DNA of 48,063 nucleotides from Myxococcota bacterium (GCA_023150895.1 JAKLJY010000057.1:1-48063), one strand, 5' to 3'; positions 37,856 through 46,639 are shown, counted from the first letter of the stretch. Notes: a model not told the origin generated them from the sequence alone. Numbers and translations: made by a program.

Positions 37856-39535
37856 ATGACCACCGCCCTCGCACGGGCACTCGCCCTCGTCGCCACCCTG
37901 TCCGGGTGCGGTGGCGCCGCGCCCTCGCCGAACGGAGGCCCCTCGATGTCGCAGAAGACGCTCGTGACCGCGGATGTGGTCCTGACCATGGACCCGGGCG
38001 CCCCGCGGGCGGAGGCGCTCGTCCTCGACGGAGACCGCATCGACTTCGTGGGTTCGCTGGTCGATGCACGGCGCCATGCGGGGCCGGATGCACAGGTGGA
38101 GGCCTTCCCGGGGGCGACCGTCGTCCCCGGGCTCGTCGACACCCACGCGCACCTGACCGGGCTCGGCAAAGCGCTGGCAGAGGTCGACCTGGCCGGCGCG
38201 ACCTCCGTCGAAGAGGCGGTCGCCCGCGTCGTCGGCGCGGCTGCGAACCTGCCTCCGTCCGTGCCCGTGGAAGGGCGTGGCTGGGACCAGAACGACTGGC
38301 CCGGCGGCGAGTTTCCGGACCATCGGCCCCTGACGGCGGCCTTCCCGGACCGCCCCGTCGTGTTGCGCCGCGTGGATGGCCATGCGCTCTGGGTGAACGC
38401 CGCGGCGCTGAGCCTCGGCGGGATCGACCGCCGGACGCCGGAGCCCGCGGGCGGGCGGATCGTGCGGGACGCGGGCGGAGAGCCGACGGGCGTCCTCGTC
38501 GACGCGGCGATGGCGCTCGTCACCGCGCGCCTGCCCCCGCCGACCCCCGGTCAGATCCGCCTCTGGATCGAGGCGGCAGTTGCGACCTGCCACGCGGTCG
38601 GCCTCACCGGCATGCACGACGCCGGCACCTCCGCAGTGCAGCTCGCGGTGCTGGAGCACATGGCGGCCGAAGGGGCGCTGCCGCTGCGCGTGCACGTCAT
38701 GCTCGATGCGGACGACCCCGCGGCGTTTGCACGCCTCGACCGACCACCGGTCTCGGGCCCGTTCCTCTCGGTCCGCGGCTTCAAGATCTTCGCGGACGGC
38801 GCCCTCGGGAGCCGGGGCGCCCACCTGAGTGCGCCGTATGCGGACGCCAGCGAGACCCGGGGACTCGCGCTCATCGACCCCGTGAAGCTGCGGTCCTGGG
38901 TCCGCCGCGCCGCAGAAGCCGGGTACCAGGTCGGCGTCCACGCCATTGGCGACGCCGCGGCTCACGAGGTGCTGACCGTGTACGGGGAGATTCTGAAACC
39001 CGGAGACGACCGCCGCTTCCGGCTGGAGCATGCCCAGATTGTCGCCCCCGCCGACCAGGCCGAGATGGCGCGCTTGGGGGTCATCGCCGCGGTTCAGCCC
39101 ACCCACGCGACGAGCGACATGGACTGGGCCGAACGGCGCCTCGGCCCCGAGCGCATTCGCTGGGCCTACGCGTGGCGGAGTCTGCGCAGCGCGGGCGTCC
39201 GCCTGGCGCTCGGGAGCGACTTCCCCGTGGAGCGGCCCGCCGTCGTCGATGGACTCCTGGCGGCCATCACCCGCCAGGATGCGACGGGTCGACCGACGGG
39301 GGGGTGGTACCCGGAGGAGCGCCTGACCCCCGAGGAGGCCCTGGCCGGCTTCACCACGGACGCCGCCTACGCCGGTTTCGTCGAGACGCGACGCGGCCGG
39401 CTCGCACCGGGGCTCGACGCGGATCTCACCGTTCTGGGGGCCGAGCCCGGTCGGGCGTCGCCGGCCGAGGTCCGAGCGAAGGGGGTTCGTGCGACGATTG
39501 TCGCGGGGCGGGTCGTCTACCGGGCGGCCCCGTGA
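37856..39535 (+). CDS. Lipoprotein amidohydrolase (YtcJ-like)
   Basis: A 559-aa amidohydrolase of the YtcJ/AepA subfamily. Metal-binding and active-site segments are VDTHAHLTGLG, the KIFADGALGSRGAHL loop, VHAIGDAAAHEV, FRLEHAQIV and LGSDFPVERP. The N-terminus is a lipoprotein signal ending LSGC (Cys18), so the enzyme should sit on the outer or inner membrane, unlike most members, which are cytoplasmic. The substrate is unknown; members act on cyclic amides or related compounds. The RBS GAGG is 9 bp upstream. The stop overlaps the GTG start of the beta-CASP gene by 4 bp. Confidence 0.9.
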   Translation: MTTALARALALVATLSGCGGAAPSPNGGPSMSQKTLVTADVVLTMDPGAPRAEALVLDGDRIDFVGSLVDARRHAGPDAQVEAFPGATVVPGLVDTHAHLTGLGKALAEVDLAGATSVEEAVARVVGAAANLPPSVPVEGRGWDQNDWPGGEFPDHRPLTAAFPDRPVVLRRVDGHALWVNAAALSLGGIDRRTPEPAGGRIVRDAGGEPTGVLVDAAMALVTARLPPPTPGQIRLWIEAAVATCHAVGLTGMHDAGTSAVQLAVLEHMAAEGALPLRVHVMLDADDPAAFARLDRPPVSGPFLSVRGFKIFADGALGSRGAHLSAPYADASETRGLALIDPVKLRSWVRRAAEAGYQVGVHAIGDAAAHEVLTVYGEILKPGDDRRFRLEHAQIVAPADQAEMARLGVIAAVQPTHATSDMDWAERRLGPERIRWAYAWRSLRSAGVRLALGSDFPVERPAVVDGLLAAITRQDATGRPTGGWYPEERLTPEEALAGFTTDAAYAGFVETRRGRLAPGLDADLTVLGAEPGRASPAEVRAKGVRATIVAGRVVYRAAP

Positions 39536-40839
39536 TCCGGTACCGGTCGCTGGGCGCCGCGGGGGTCATGGGCGCAAGCGCCCACCTGGTCTCCATCGGC
39601 GACGCCGCCGTCGTCCTCGATGCCGGGCGGGATCCGCGCGGGGGGGGTGCCCCCGAGGTTGGACCCGCGCAGCGGGCCGGGGCCCGGGCGGTCGTTCTCT
39701 CGCATGCGCACCTCGACCATTCCGGCGGGTTGCCCATTCTGTTGCGCGGATTGCCCGGGGTGCGCGTGACGGCGACGCCGGCGACGCGGGCGCTGGTCGA
39801 CCTGGCGCTCGCCGACCACCTGCGCCGCTGCCGGTCTCAGGCGGGCGCATCCGGGCTGCCCTTCTCGGACGCGGAGCGTCGCGCGATCCCGTGGGCGGAG
39901 CGCGCATTCGGTCGCGCCGCCCCCCTCTGGCCCGGTGGGCCCGACTGCACGCTGCTTCCGGCGGGGCACCTGACGGGGGCGGCGGGCGTCCTGATTGAGA
40001 TGGCCGGCCGACGCGTCTTCTATTCCGGTGACGTTCACCTCGCGTCGCGCGCCTGGCAGGCCGGGGCCCGCTGGCCCGCCGGTCCGGTCGACGTCCTGGT
40101 GGTCGAGTCGACGCAGGGCGGCAACGCCGCGCTCGACGGGCTCGAACAGGCGACGCTCGAGGCGGCGCTCCTCACGGCATTGGCCGATGCGCTTCGTCGC
40201 GGGGGCCGCGTCCTGCTCCCCGTTTTCGCGTTTGGCAAGGCTCAGGAGATGCTCGTCCTGCTCCATCGGGGGCGAATTCAGGGGACGCTGCCCCAGGTCC
40301 CGATCTACCTCAGCGGCCTCGCGCGGGCCGTGACCCGGGCGTGTGTGGCCGGTGCCGATCCCGGGGAAGGGGACGCCGACCTGCTCGCGGCTGCGCTCCG
40401 GTCGTGCCGACCTCTGACGGCCGCCGTCGCCGCGCAGCCGCCGGTCGAGCCGGCCGTCTTCCTCGCGGGCAGCGGCATGCTCGGGGACGGCAGCCTCTCC
40501 AACGGCCTCGCCGAACGCCTCGGCACGCGGGCCGGCGACGCCGTCTTCTTCGTCGGCTATCTGGATCCCGAGACGCCGGGGTTCGAGCTTCGGGCGTCTG
40601 CGCGGGATACCGAGGGACCGGACGCTCGCTTCACCGTGCGCTCGTTTCCGTTCACGGCCCACGCGGCCCGGCAGGACGTGGTCGCGGCGGTCCGGGCCCT
40701 GGCGCCCCGAGAGGTCGTCCTCGTCCATGGAGACGGCGCCGCGCGCGAACACCTCGCGGAGAGGCTGGTGCGAGAGACCGGGGCCGTCCGGGTGCACCGG
40801 CCCGTTCCCGGCGAGACCCTCGCCCTCGCCGAACGGTGA
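39532..40839 (+). CDS. Metallo-beta-lactamase/beta-CASP nuclease (CPSF73/RNase-like)
   Basis: A 435-aa protein with the HxHxDH motif (SHAHLDHSGG, about 58-63), then LLPAGHLTGAAGVL and YSGDVHLASR, and beta-CASP markers: VESTQGGN, PVFAFGKAQEMLVLL, GSGMLGDGSLSN, VGYLDPETPGFEL and FTAHAARQDV followed by LVHGDG. This is the layout of CPSF-73-type RNA nucleases found in archaea and bacteria. It is probably an endo/exonuclease acting on RNA. GTG 39532 overlaps the preceding stop (GTGA). No ribosomal or RNA-processing gene is adjacent. Confidence 0.93.
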   Translation: MIRYRSLGAAGVMGASAHLVSIGDAAVVLDAGRDPRGGGAPEVGPAQRAGARAVVLSHAHLDHSGGLPILLRGLPGVRVTATPATRALVDLALADHLRRCRSQAGASGLPFSDAERRAIPWAERAFGRAAPLWPGGPDCTLLPAGHLTGAAGVLIEMAGRRVFYSGDVHLASRAWQAGARWPAGPVDVLVVESTQGGNAALDGLEQATLEAALLTALADALRRGGRVLLPVFAFGKAQEMLVLLHRGRIQGTLPQVPIYLSGLARAVTRACVAGADPGEGDADLLAAALRSCRPLTAAVAAQPPVEPAVFLAGSGMLGDGSLSNGLAERLGTRAGDAVFFVGYLDPETPGFELRASARDTEGPDARFTVRSFPFTAHAARQDVVAAVRALAPREVVLVHGDGAAREHLAERLVRETGAVRVHRPVPGETLALAER

Positions 40840-40886
40840 CCGCGGCGCGGTTGCCAGCGGAGGCGAGTTGGCCTTACCGTGCCGCC

Positions 40887-41624
40887 GTGCGTGCCGCGTC
40901 TCCTCCCGCCGGTCATTGTCCTCGCACTGCGCGCCCGGCGCGGCGCTGGCCGGCGTGTATCGCCCTCGCGCTCGTCGCGATCAGCGCGCCTGCCTGCGGG
41001 GACGACGAGGTCGTCGACGTCGAAGTCCCATTCCGTTTCGGCGCGGGAGACTGCGCGACGGCCGGTGTCGTCTCGGTGCGCGGCGCGCTCTACGACTTCG
41101 AGTCCCGAGACCCGGTCGCCGCGGCCGAGGCGGCCTGCGCCACCGGACGCCTCCGGATCCCGGACGTCCCGACGGGTACCTACAGCATCGTGCTCGAAGG
41201 ACTCGACGGGCGGCCGTGCGTCACCCATGCTGCGCGCCTCGACGGCCAGCGCGTCGGGGGCGGCGCGACCACGATGCCGTCCTTGCGGCTGGGGTTGACG
41301 CCCCGCCCGCTCGAACTGCGCTGGCACCTGCCGGATGGGCTCACCTGCGCGTCCGTGGGCCTGCGGCAGGTCGAGGCCGTCGTTCGGGTCGGAGACGCGC
41401 CGCCGGCCCACGCCGTCTTCTTGTGCGAGGGCGGGCGCGGCCTCTTGCCCAGCGTGCCCGCCGGCCCTGCGCACGTCGTCGTTCTCGGCCTCGATGCCGA
41501 GGGCACGTCGATTGCGCGGGGCGAGGCCGAATACGGGGAGTCGACCATTGCTGCGTCCGCCTGCGACGCACATATCGGGGTCGACGTCATGCTGGAGGGG
41601 TGCGCGTCGGCCGGTTGTCCCTGA
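40887..41624 (+). CDS. Predicted lipoprotein of unknown function
   Basis: A beta-rich 245-aa exported protein. With GTG 40887 the N-terminus is basic, then CIALALVAISAPAC, a lipoprotein-like signal with Cys37 (weak lipobox). A GTG at 40836 overlapping the upstream stop adds 17 residues and would favour coupling, so the start is uncertain. The mature part has GVVSVRGALYDFESRDPV and IPDVPTGTYSIVLEGLDG, reminiscent of carboxypeptidase-regulatory-like Ig folds. Cysteine pairs (near CVTHAARLD, CASVG and the C-terminal CDAH, CASAGC) may make disulphides. It converges on dapE 7 bp away. No function can be assigned. Confidence 0.65.
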   Translation: MRAASPPAGHCPRTARPARRWPACIALALVAISAPACGDDEVVDVEVPFRFGAGDCATAGVVSVRGALYDFESRDPVAAAEAACATGRLRIPDVPTGTYSIVLEGLDGRPCVTHAARLDGQRVGGGATTMPSLRLGLTPRPLELRWHLPDGLTCASVGLRQVEAVVRVGDAPPAHAVFLCEGGRGLLPSVPAGPAHVVVLGLDAEGTSIARGEAEYGESTIAASACDAHIGVDVMLEGCASAGCP

Positions 41625-41631
41625 GCGCGCG

Positions 41632-42699
41632 TCAGCCGAGATGCCGGAGAAAACGCTCGATGAGCGCGAGCCCGTCGTCCAGGTGGCTCCAGGGTACCCA
41701 TTCGCCCGCCTGATGCGCCTGCGTCGGCTCCCCGGGGCCCAGGTTGACCGCTGGAATGCCCGCTTCGGACAGACGGCCGACGTCCGTCCAGGCCTGCTTC
41801 GGCTCCGGGGTGAGCCCGAGCTCGTCGATCAAATGCCGGATCCAGGGATGCGTGAGGTTCACGTCCCCCGCGGGGCTGAGATCGGTGAATTCCACCTCGG
41901 CGGCGCCGTCGACGAGCGCGAGGACGTCGGATTGCGCCTTCGATAGGGGCGTGCCCGGTGAGAACCGGTGGTTGAGGTTGACGACGAAGCGGTCCGGAAC
42001 GACGTTGCGCGCCGTGCCCCCCTGCGCCAAGGTCAGGCTCGTCACCTCGCGGTAGGTGAGTCCGCCGAAGGTCGCCTCCCGGGGGGGCCGGCTTGCCAGG
42101 AGACTGATGAGTCTTCCGGCCTTGTGGATGGCGTTCTCGCCCTCCCATGGGCGCGCGGAGTGCGCTCGGCGGCCCGTAAAGGTCAGGCGCGCGTGGAGTG
42201 AACCGAGGCAACCGAGTTGAAGGCGATTGGCGCTCGGCTCGAGGCAGATGCCCAATGTTATCGACTTCTTCCAGGAGAGATCTGCAAGCGTTGGTCCAAG
42301 TCCGTTTTCGAGGTACGGACCCTCCTCGCGGTCGTAGAAGACGAAGGCGAGATCGACGGCCCCCCTGCCGGGCGAGCGTTCCTCGAGCAGGACGGTCATC
42401 AACGCGAGCCCGGCCTTCATGTCGCTCGCGCCGAGGGCGACGAGGCGGTCCGGCAAGACTCTGGGGGTGTGCGCCTCGCCCGGGACAGTGTCGAGGTGCC
42501 CGAAGAACACCAGCAGTGGTCGGTCGGGCCCCGTAGGACCACCGAAGACGAGGTTGTTTCCCAGGCGGCGCAGCGGCCAGCGCGTGGAAAAGCGGCTGGC
42601 CACGGCGTCCGCGAGCGCGCGCTCGTCGCCGATGACACTCGGAATTTCACACAGCCAGAGACAGTGATGGGCGACTTTCGACAGATCAGACCTGGACAT
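41632..42699 (-). CDS. dapE: Succinyl-diaminopimelate desuccinylase
   Basis: An M20 metallohydrolase of 355 aa that cleaves N-succinyl-LL-DAP to LL-DAP and succinate, in lysine and peptidoglycan synthesis. The di-zinc ligands are visible: GHLDTVPG (His68, Asp70), GASDMKAG (Asp93) and YDREEGP with the catalytic Glu pair (125-126). GRRAHSARPW and LNHRFSPGTP belong to the dimerisation domain. It resembles the actinobacterial-type DapE more than the E. coli one. The ATG lies inside the dapD 3' end (14-bp overlap), so the two are translated as a unit. Confidence 0.93.
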   Translation of the reverse strand: MSRSDLSKVAHHCLWLCEIPSVIGDERALADAVASRFSTRWPLRRLGNNLVFGGPTGPDRPLLVFFGHLDTVPGEAHTPRVLPDRLVALGASDMKAGLALMTVLLEERSPGRGAVDLAFVFYDREEGPYLENGLGPTLADLSWKKSITLGICLEPSANRLQLGCLGSLHARLTFTGRRAHSARPWEGENAIHKAGRLISLLASRPPREATFGGLTYREVTSLTLAQGGTARNVVPDRFVVNLNHRFSPGTPLSKAQSDVLALVDGAAEVEFTDLSPAGDVNLTHPWIRHLIDELGLTPEPKQAWTDVGRLSEAGIPAVNLGPGEPTQAHQAGEWVPWSHLDDGLALIERFLRHLG

Positions 42700-43519
42700 C
42701 GAACCCCCGAAGCGCGGCGTTCAAGCTCGTCTTCCGGTCGGTGCTTTCACTGCGCTGGCCGACGATGAGCGCGCAGGGAACGTGCCAGGTACCCGCTGGA
42801 AAGACCTTCGGACGCGTGCCTGGAATCACGACGCTGCGCGGCGGCACATATCCTTTCAGGACACGTTCGGTCGGCCCGGTGACGTCCACGATCGGCGTGC
42901 TCGCCGTGAGCACGACGTTGGCACCGAGGACCGCTTCGCGGCCGATTCGCACGCCCTCTACGACAACACACCGGGACCCGAGGAACGCACCGTCCTCGAC
43001 GATGACCGGGCGGGCCCCGGGGGGCTCGAGGACGCCGCCGATGCCGACGCCGCCGGCCAGGTGGACGTCCCGCCCGATCTGCGCGCAACTGCCGACCGTC
43101 GCCCAGGTGTCGATCATCGTCCCCGCCCCGACGTAGGCGCCGATGTTGACGAAGCCGGGCATCAGGACCACGCCCGGCTCGAGGTGACTCCCGAAGCGGG
43201 CGACGCCCGGCGGGACGGCACGGACACGGTCTTCGCTGGTGAGCCGTTTCGGTGGCAGGCGATCCTGCCAGAGCAGATCGCCCCCCTCGATCGCGCGGAC
43301 CTCGAAGAGCCCGAAAGCCAGGACGACGGCCTGCTGGAGCCATCCGTCGACGATCCAGTCATCGTCGGCCTCTGCGGGCGGCCGCGCGACCCGAAGGCGA
43401 CCGGCGTCGAGGTCGCCGAGGACGCTGCGCACGGCATCCGAGGCGGCGGAGAGCAGGCTGCGGTCGGCGAAGGCGGCCTCGATGGCCGCGCGGCGGGGAT
43501 CCTGTGCGAATTCAGACAT
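42686..43519 (-). CDS. dapD: Tetrahydrodipicolinate N-succinyltransferase
   Basis: A 277-aa left-handed beta-helix acyltransferase forming N-succinyl-L-2-amino-6-ketopimelate from tetrahydrodipicolinate and succinyl-CoA. Hexapeptide-repeat stretches are GFVNIGAYVGAGTMIDTWATVG, broken here only for reading: key blocks are AYVGAG, TMIDTW and CVVVEGVRIG. The N-terminal helix AAIEAAF and the C-terminal VIPGTRPK, WHVPCALIVGQRSE fit the family. ATG 43519 (MSEFAQDPRR) is preferred; an ATG at 43528 adds three residues. It is the first gene of the dapD-dapE pair, divergent from the four-Cys protein gene. Confidence 0.95.
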   Translation of the reverse strand: MSEFAQDPRRAAIEAAFADRSLLSAASDAVRSVLGDLDAGRLRVARPPAEADDDWIVDGWLQQAVVLAFGLFEVRAIEGGDLLWQDRLPPKRLTSEDRVRAVPPGVARFGSHLEPGVVLMPGFVNIGAYVGAGTMIDTWATVGSCAQIGRDVHLAGGVGIGGVLEPPGARPVIVEDGAFLGSRCVVVEGVRIGREAVLGANVVLTASTPIVDVTGPTERVLKGYVPPRSVVIPGTRPKVFPAGTWHVPCALIVGQRSESTDRKTSLNAALRGFDVQV

Positions 43520-43686
43520 TGTTAACATCACTCCTGACTGTGTTTTGCCCAATACCCCGACTCGCGATCAAAATCACCCCTGCGCCGCGTGGGCGGATGC
43601 GACGAAGCGTGACGTGGCCATTGGGGTGGGGTACGGTGGAACCCTCAACGCAGCACGGAAATGACACCCGATGAGGGGGGGTGCCC

Positions 43687-44622
43687 ATGGAGGAGACCTG
43701 CGGAGGCTGTCGCTTTTTCAAAGCGATCCGGGAGCGTGACGACGGGCGACTCGGTGAGTGTCGCCTGAGTAAGGTCATGGGCGTCTTTCACGAGAACATG
43801 CGTGCCTGCGCCTCGTTCACGCGGGCCGGTGTCGACATTCCCGAGACGACGACCCACCCGGGGGGGGCGCGCCGGGTGCCGACGGCTGCGCCGGCTCACG
43901 CGTCACGGATCTCTTCGGGTACCCTGGCAGCGGCGCTCACGCATCTCAGCGCGGAGCAGCTGCGGGCCGTCCTCGTCGACGCGCTCGCGCTCGCGTCACA
44001 TGTCGCCATGGCCGACCTGGGGCGTGGGTGGTCCTCGGCGGAACTCCAGTTGTGGCCGCGCGACGAGGAGCTCAAACCCAAGAATCTCGCCATGGACGCC
44101 CTGTTCCACAAGCTGGTCATGATTCGCGACAATCTCCGGGTCATGGAACAGAAGATCAACAGCCACGAGCATTTGCAGGATGCCGAGAAGCTCGACCTGC
44201 AGCGTCAGGTCTCGCTGGCCTATCAGGCCGTTCTGCGCTTCGCGACCGGGTTCCTCGAGCGGTCGACGGGCGACGGCCCGCGGGGCGAGGCGGCCGACCT
44301 CCTCCGGACCCTCCGAGACGAGGTCGAGCGGCAATCGTTCAGCGTCCGTCCGGCCGCCATCGGGGAGCGTTGGTCCGGCGGTGAGGCGCGGTATGTCCGC
44401 GAGGGCGAGACCGTCACGGAGAGCCTCGATCTCTTTTTCCACCGTCTGGCGGTCGTGAAGGACCGTCTGATGGGGCTCGAAGCGCTTCTCGGGGCCCACC
44501 CGCACGTCGGTCCGGACGAGGCGGACGCGATGTGTGCGTACATTCGGCGGTGCTACGGCAGCCTGACGTCGTTCAACGTGCTGTTCCGGGATCGCGAGGA
44601 CTATTTCACCAGCGCGAGGTAA
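43687..44622 (+). CDS. Hypothetical protein with N-terminal four-Cys motif
   Basis: A 311-aa protein (GTG 43681 would add two residues; both follow a G-rich Shine-Dalgarno-like run). The N-terminus has CGGCRFFKA (Cys5, Cys8), Cys25 (GECRLSK) and Cys41 (RACASF), spaced C-x2-C-x16-C-x15-C. This resembles the small zinc or iron-sulphur knuckle CxxCxxF...GxC...CxxF seen in many uncharacterised proteins. After a disordered Pro/Thr segment, the rest is helical with no enzymatic motif: LFHKLVMIRDNLRVMEQ, LDLFFHRLAVVKDRLMGLE. The two helical segments are similar to each other, suggesting an internal duplication. The function is unknown. Confidence 0.72.
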   Translation: MEETCGGCRFFKAIRERDDGRLGECRLSKVMGVFHENMRACASFTRAGVDIPETTTHPGGARRVPTAAPAHASRISSGTLAAALTHLSAEQLRAVLVDALALASHVAMADLGRGWSSAELQLWPRDEELKPKNLAMDALFHKLVMIRDNLRVMEQKINSHEHLQDAEKLDLQRQVSLAYQAVLRFATGFLERSTGDGPRGEAADLLRTLRDEVERQSFSVRPAAIGERWSGGEARYVREGETVTESLDLFFHRLAVVKDRLMGLEALLGAHPHVGPDEADAMCAYIRRCYGSLTSFNVLFRDREDYFTSAR

Positions 44623-44677
44623 CGCGTCGCGCCCGACGACGGCGACGTGCGCGTTGAACACTCGCTGCGCGGTCGAG

Positions 44678-44714
44678 CGTCCGGGCGCACACCCGTCTCT
44701 GCATCGCCCGGACG
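44678..44714. terminator. Bidirectional terminator-like hairpin between convergent genes
   Basis: CGTCCGGGCG (44678-44687) and CGCCCGGACG (44705-44714) are perfect 10-bp inverted repeats with a 17-base loop. They lie in the 145-bp gap between the convergent four-Cys gene and the flagellin-like gene. This is the longest perfect stem I found in an intergenic gap here. No T-tract is visible. Confidence 0.5.
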
Positions 44715-44767
44715 GATGCCGACTTGCGGTTGCCCGCCGCCGGAACCGTCGGCACCGGGGGGGGCGG

Positions 44768-45775
44768 CTAGGCGAGCAGGCGCGCAGCGGCGTCGGCGTT
44801 GACCCGCGCCTGGGCGTCGACGAAGCGGCGCGGATCCTCGGCGGCCTGGCGGCGGACGCGGTCGGCCGTCTGGCGACTCTCGGCCTCGGTGGTGAGCCGC
44901 CGATTGCCCGTCGACTCGGCGGCCTGTCGGGTCGTTTCGTTGGCCTCGCGCCCCGCCTCATTCTCGGCGCGCTGGAGGTCGGAGCGGAAGCGATCCGCGC
45001 GTCCCTGGGCCTCCGTCACGGCCCGGCCGGTGTCGCGGGCGCGGTCGGCGGTGCTGACGTCGACGGATTCCGGACGCAACCGTGTGGACGACTGCTCGTT
45101 CTCGCCCGCCTCTTCGGCGTCGGCCTCGGCCTGACGTTCGGCGGCACGCTCCGCCGCACGGGCGTCGGTCTCCGCCGCATCGGCGCGCTGGCGGGCCTGG
45201 GCCGAGTCCGGGCGGCGCGCCTCGAGCACGAGGGTTGGCGGGCGACGCTCTTCGACCTGAGACGCGGCGTCGGCGCGGCGGCCGAGCCGATCCGCCTCCG
45301 TCCGGGCCTGATCGGCGTTTCGCTCGAGGCTTGCCTGACGAAGGGCGTTGCGCGCGCCTTCGACCGCCGGGTCCCGGTCGGTTTCGGCGAGCCGATTGCC
45401 GATCGATTGCGCCTCTTCGTTCAGCGCGGCGCGGTCTTCGGACTCGGGGCCGTTGGCCGAACGCTCGGCGAGCTGGCCGAGCCGCTCGAGATCGCGGCGC
45501 CCGGCGTCGACCTTCTGGCCGGCCGACTGGAATTGGGAGACGGCCTGCCCCTGGGCCTGGACCGTGCGGCCGGTTTCGCGGGGGTCGCGGCTCTGGAGCT
45601 GGACGCGGTCGGCCTGCTCCGCGGACGGACGGGGGCGCTGAGCCTCGGTCTCCGGGCGGTCTGCGCGGCGGGTCTCGGGTCCCCGGCCCGCTTCGGTGCG
45701 AACCTGGCTCTGCTGCGGCCCGCGCGCGGGCTGCGGCACGGGGCGGTTCTGCGTCTGCGAAATCGGCGTGGCCAT
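44768..45775 (-). CDS. Degenerate flagellin-like, highly charged protein
   Basis: A 335-aa protein dominated by Arg, Glu, Ala and Gln, with no Cys, Trp or Tyr and only three Phe. The start at ATG 45775 has GGAGGG 4 bp upstream. Two regions follow flagellin patterns as I remember them. Residues 96-135 (LERLGQLAERSANG, then EDRAALNEEAQSIGNRL) match the D1 motif of E. coli FliC (LQRVRELSVQATNG). From 261, DRFRSDLQRAENEAG matches DKFRSSLGAVQNRLD, and the end, AQARVNADAAARLLA, parallels the C-terminal LAKANQ...LSLL, at almost the same distance. Hydrophobic core positions are replaced by charged residues, so filament assembly is doubtful. The N-terminal 60 residues are disordered (RGPETRRADRPETE). 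Confidence 0.7.
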   Translation of the reverse strand: MATPISQTQNRPVPQPARGPQQSQVRTEAGRGPETRRADRPETEAQRPRPSAEQADRVQLQSRDPRETGRTVQAQGQAVSQFQSAGQKVDAGRRDLERLGQLAERSANGPESEDRAALNEEAQSIGNRLAETDRDPAVEGARNALRQASLERNADQARTEADRLGRRADAASQVEERRPPTLVLEARRPDSAQARQRADAAETDARAAERAAERQAEADAEEAGENEQSSTRLRPESVDVSTADRARDTGRAVTEAQGRADRFRSDLQRAENEAGREANETTRQAAESTGNRRLTTEAESRQTADRVRRQAAEDPRRFVDAQARVNADAAARLLA

Positions 45776-45779
45776 GGGT

Positions 45780-45785
45780 CCCTCC
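45780..45785 (-). promoter_or_regulatory. Ribosome binding site that fixes the flagellin-like start
   Basis: GGAGGG on the minus strand lies 4 bp before ATG 45775. The open frame extends over 100 codons further upstream, but that part overlaps the CinA-type gene and lacks coding character. Confidence 0.55.
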
Positions 45786-45851
45786 GTATGCGGAACTGGC
45801 CCCATAACACTAGTCACCAAATGCCGCAACCGCAAGGGGTGCCCCGCGTCG

Positions 45852-46631
45852 TCACGCCGGATCGTCGATCTCCGGGTCGGCGCAGGGCGGATCGACCCGG
45901 ACGACATCGGCCGGTGCCAGACGCGAGAGGAGCGCCGCGACGGCGGCGTCGACGGGGGCCGGCCGTCGGGCCTCGACGGTGATGCGGACGCGATGGTCGG
46001 CATGGTCGATCCGCGGGTAGCTACCGATCTGGACGCCGAAAGTGCGCTCGACCTCCTCGAGCAGCCCGGCGATCTCACCCTCGTCCGAATTCAACCAGAG
46101 ATTTCGAATATGAAATGCAAGTGATTGAAACGAAGACGAAATAGCGTCGAACTTCGCCCGGAAAATCTCGGGGACGCCGGGAAGGATGATCACGTTCCGG
46201 AACCGGACGACCGGCCAGGCGATCGGGCCACCGTGGTGCAGCGTCGTGCCCGCCGGGACGTTCGCCATCCGGAGATGGGCGGCATTCAAGCGTTCCTTGA
46301 AGTGGGCGCGGAGTATCGCCTCGAGCGTCGGATCGCGGACGACGGGCACCTCGAAAGCGCGCGCGATTGCGTCGATGGTGATGTCGTCGTGCGTCGGCCC
46401 GACGCCGCCGCTCGTGAAGACGTGCGTGTACCGGTCGGCGCACGCGCGCACCTCGTCGACGATGTCCGCCTCGACGTCGGGCACGGTGACGATGCGGCGA
46501 AGGTCCACGCCGAGCGTCCGCAGACGGCCGGCGAGCCAGGCGGCGTTTTCGTCGCGGAACTTGCCGCTCAGCAGTTCGTTGCCGATGAGCACGATGGCGG
46601 CCGTGGCAGGGGAGAACGGGTCGTGTTGCAT
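45852..46631 (-). CDS. CinA-type MoCF-domain protein (competence/damage-inducible A-like)
   Basis: A 259-aa protein with a MoaB/Mog-like domain: AAIVLIGNELLSGKFRDEN at the start, then VFTSGGVGPTHDDITIDAI, and later NVIILPGVPEIF. This is the N-terminal domain of CinA (COG1058), which in some species is part of an ADP-ribose pyrophosphatase/NMN deamidase; the deamidase domain is absent here. The C-terminus holds a small alpha/beta region (VRITVEARRPAPVDAAVAAL). GAGAGG precedes the start. It follows the zinc-ribbon membrane gene by 8 bp and is probably in the same operon. Confidence 0.88.
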   Translation of the reverse strand: MQHDPFSPATAAIVLIGNELLSGKFRDENAAWLAGRLRTLGVDLRRIVTVPDVEADIVDEVRACADRYTHVFTSGGVGPTHDDITIDAIARAFEVPVVRDPTLEAILRAHFKERLNAAHLRMANVPAGTTLHHGGPIAWPVVRFRNVIILPGVPEIFRAKFDAISSSFQSLAFHIRNLWLNSDEGEIAGLLEEVERTFGVQIGSYPRIDHADHRVRITVEARRPAPVDAAVAALLSRLAPADVVRVDPPCADPEIDDPA

Positions 46632-46639
46632 GTCGCCTC

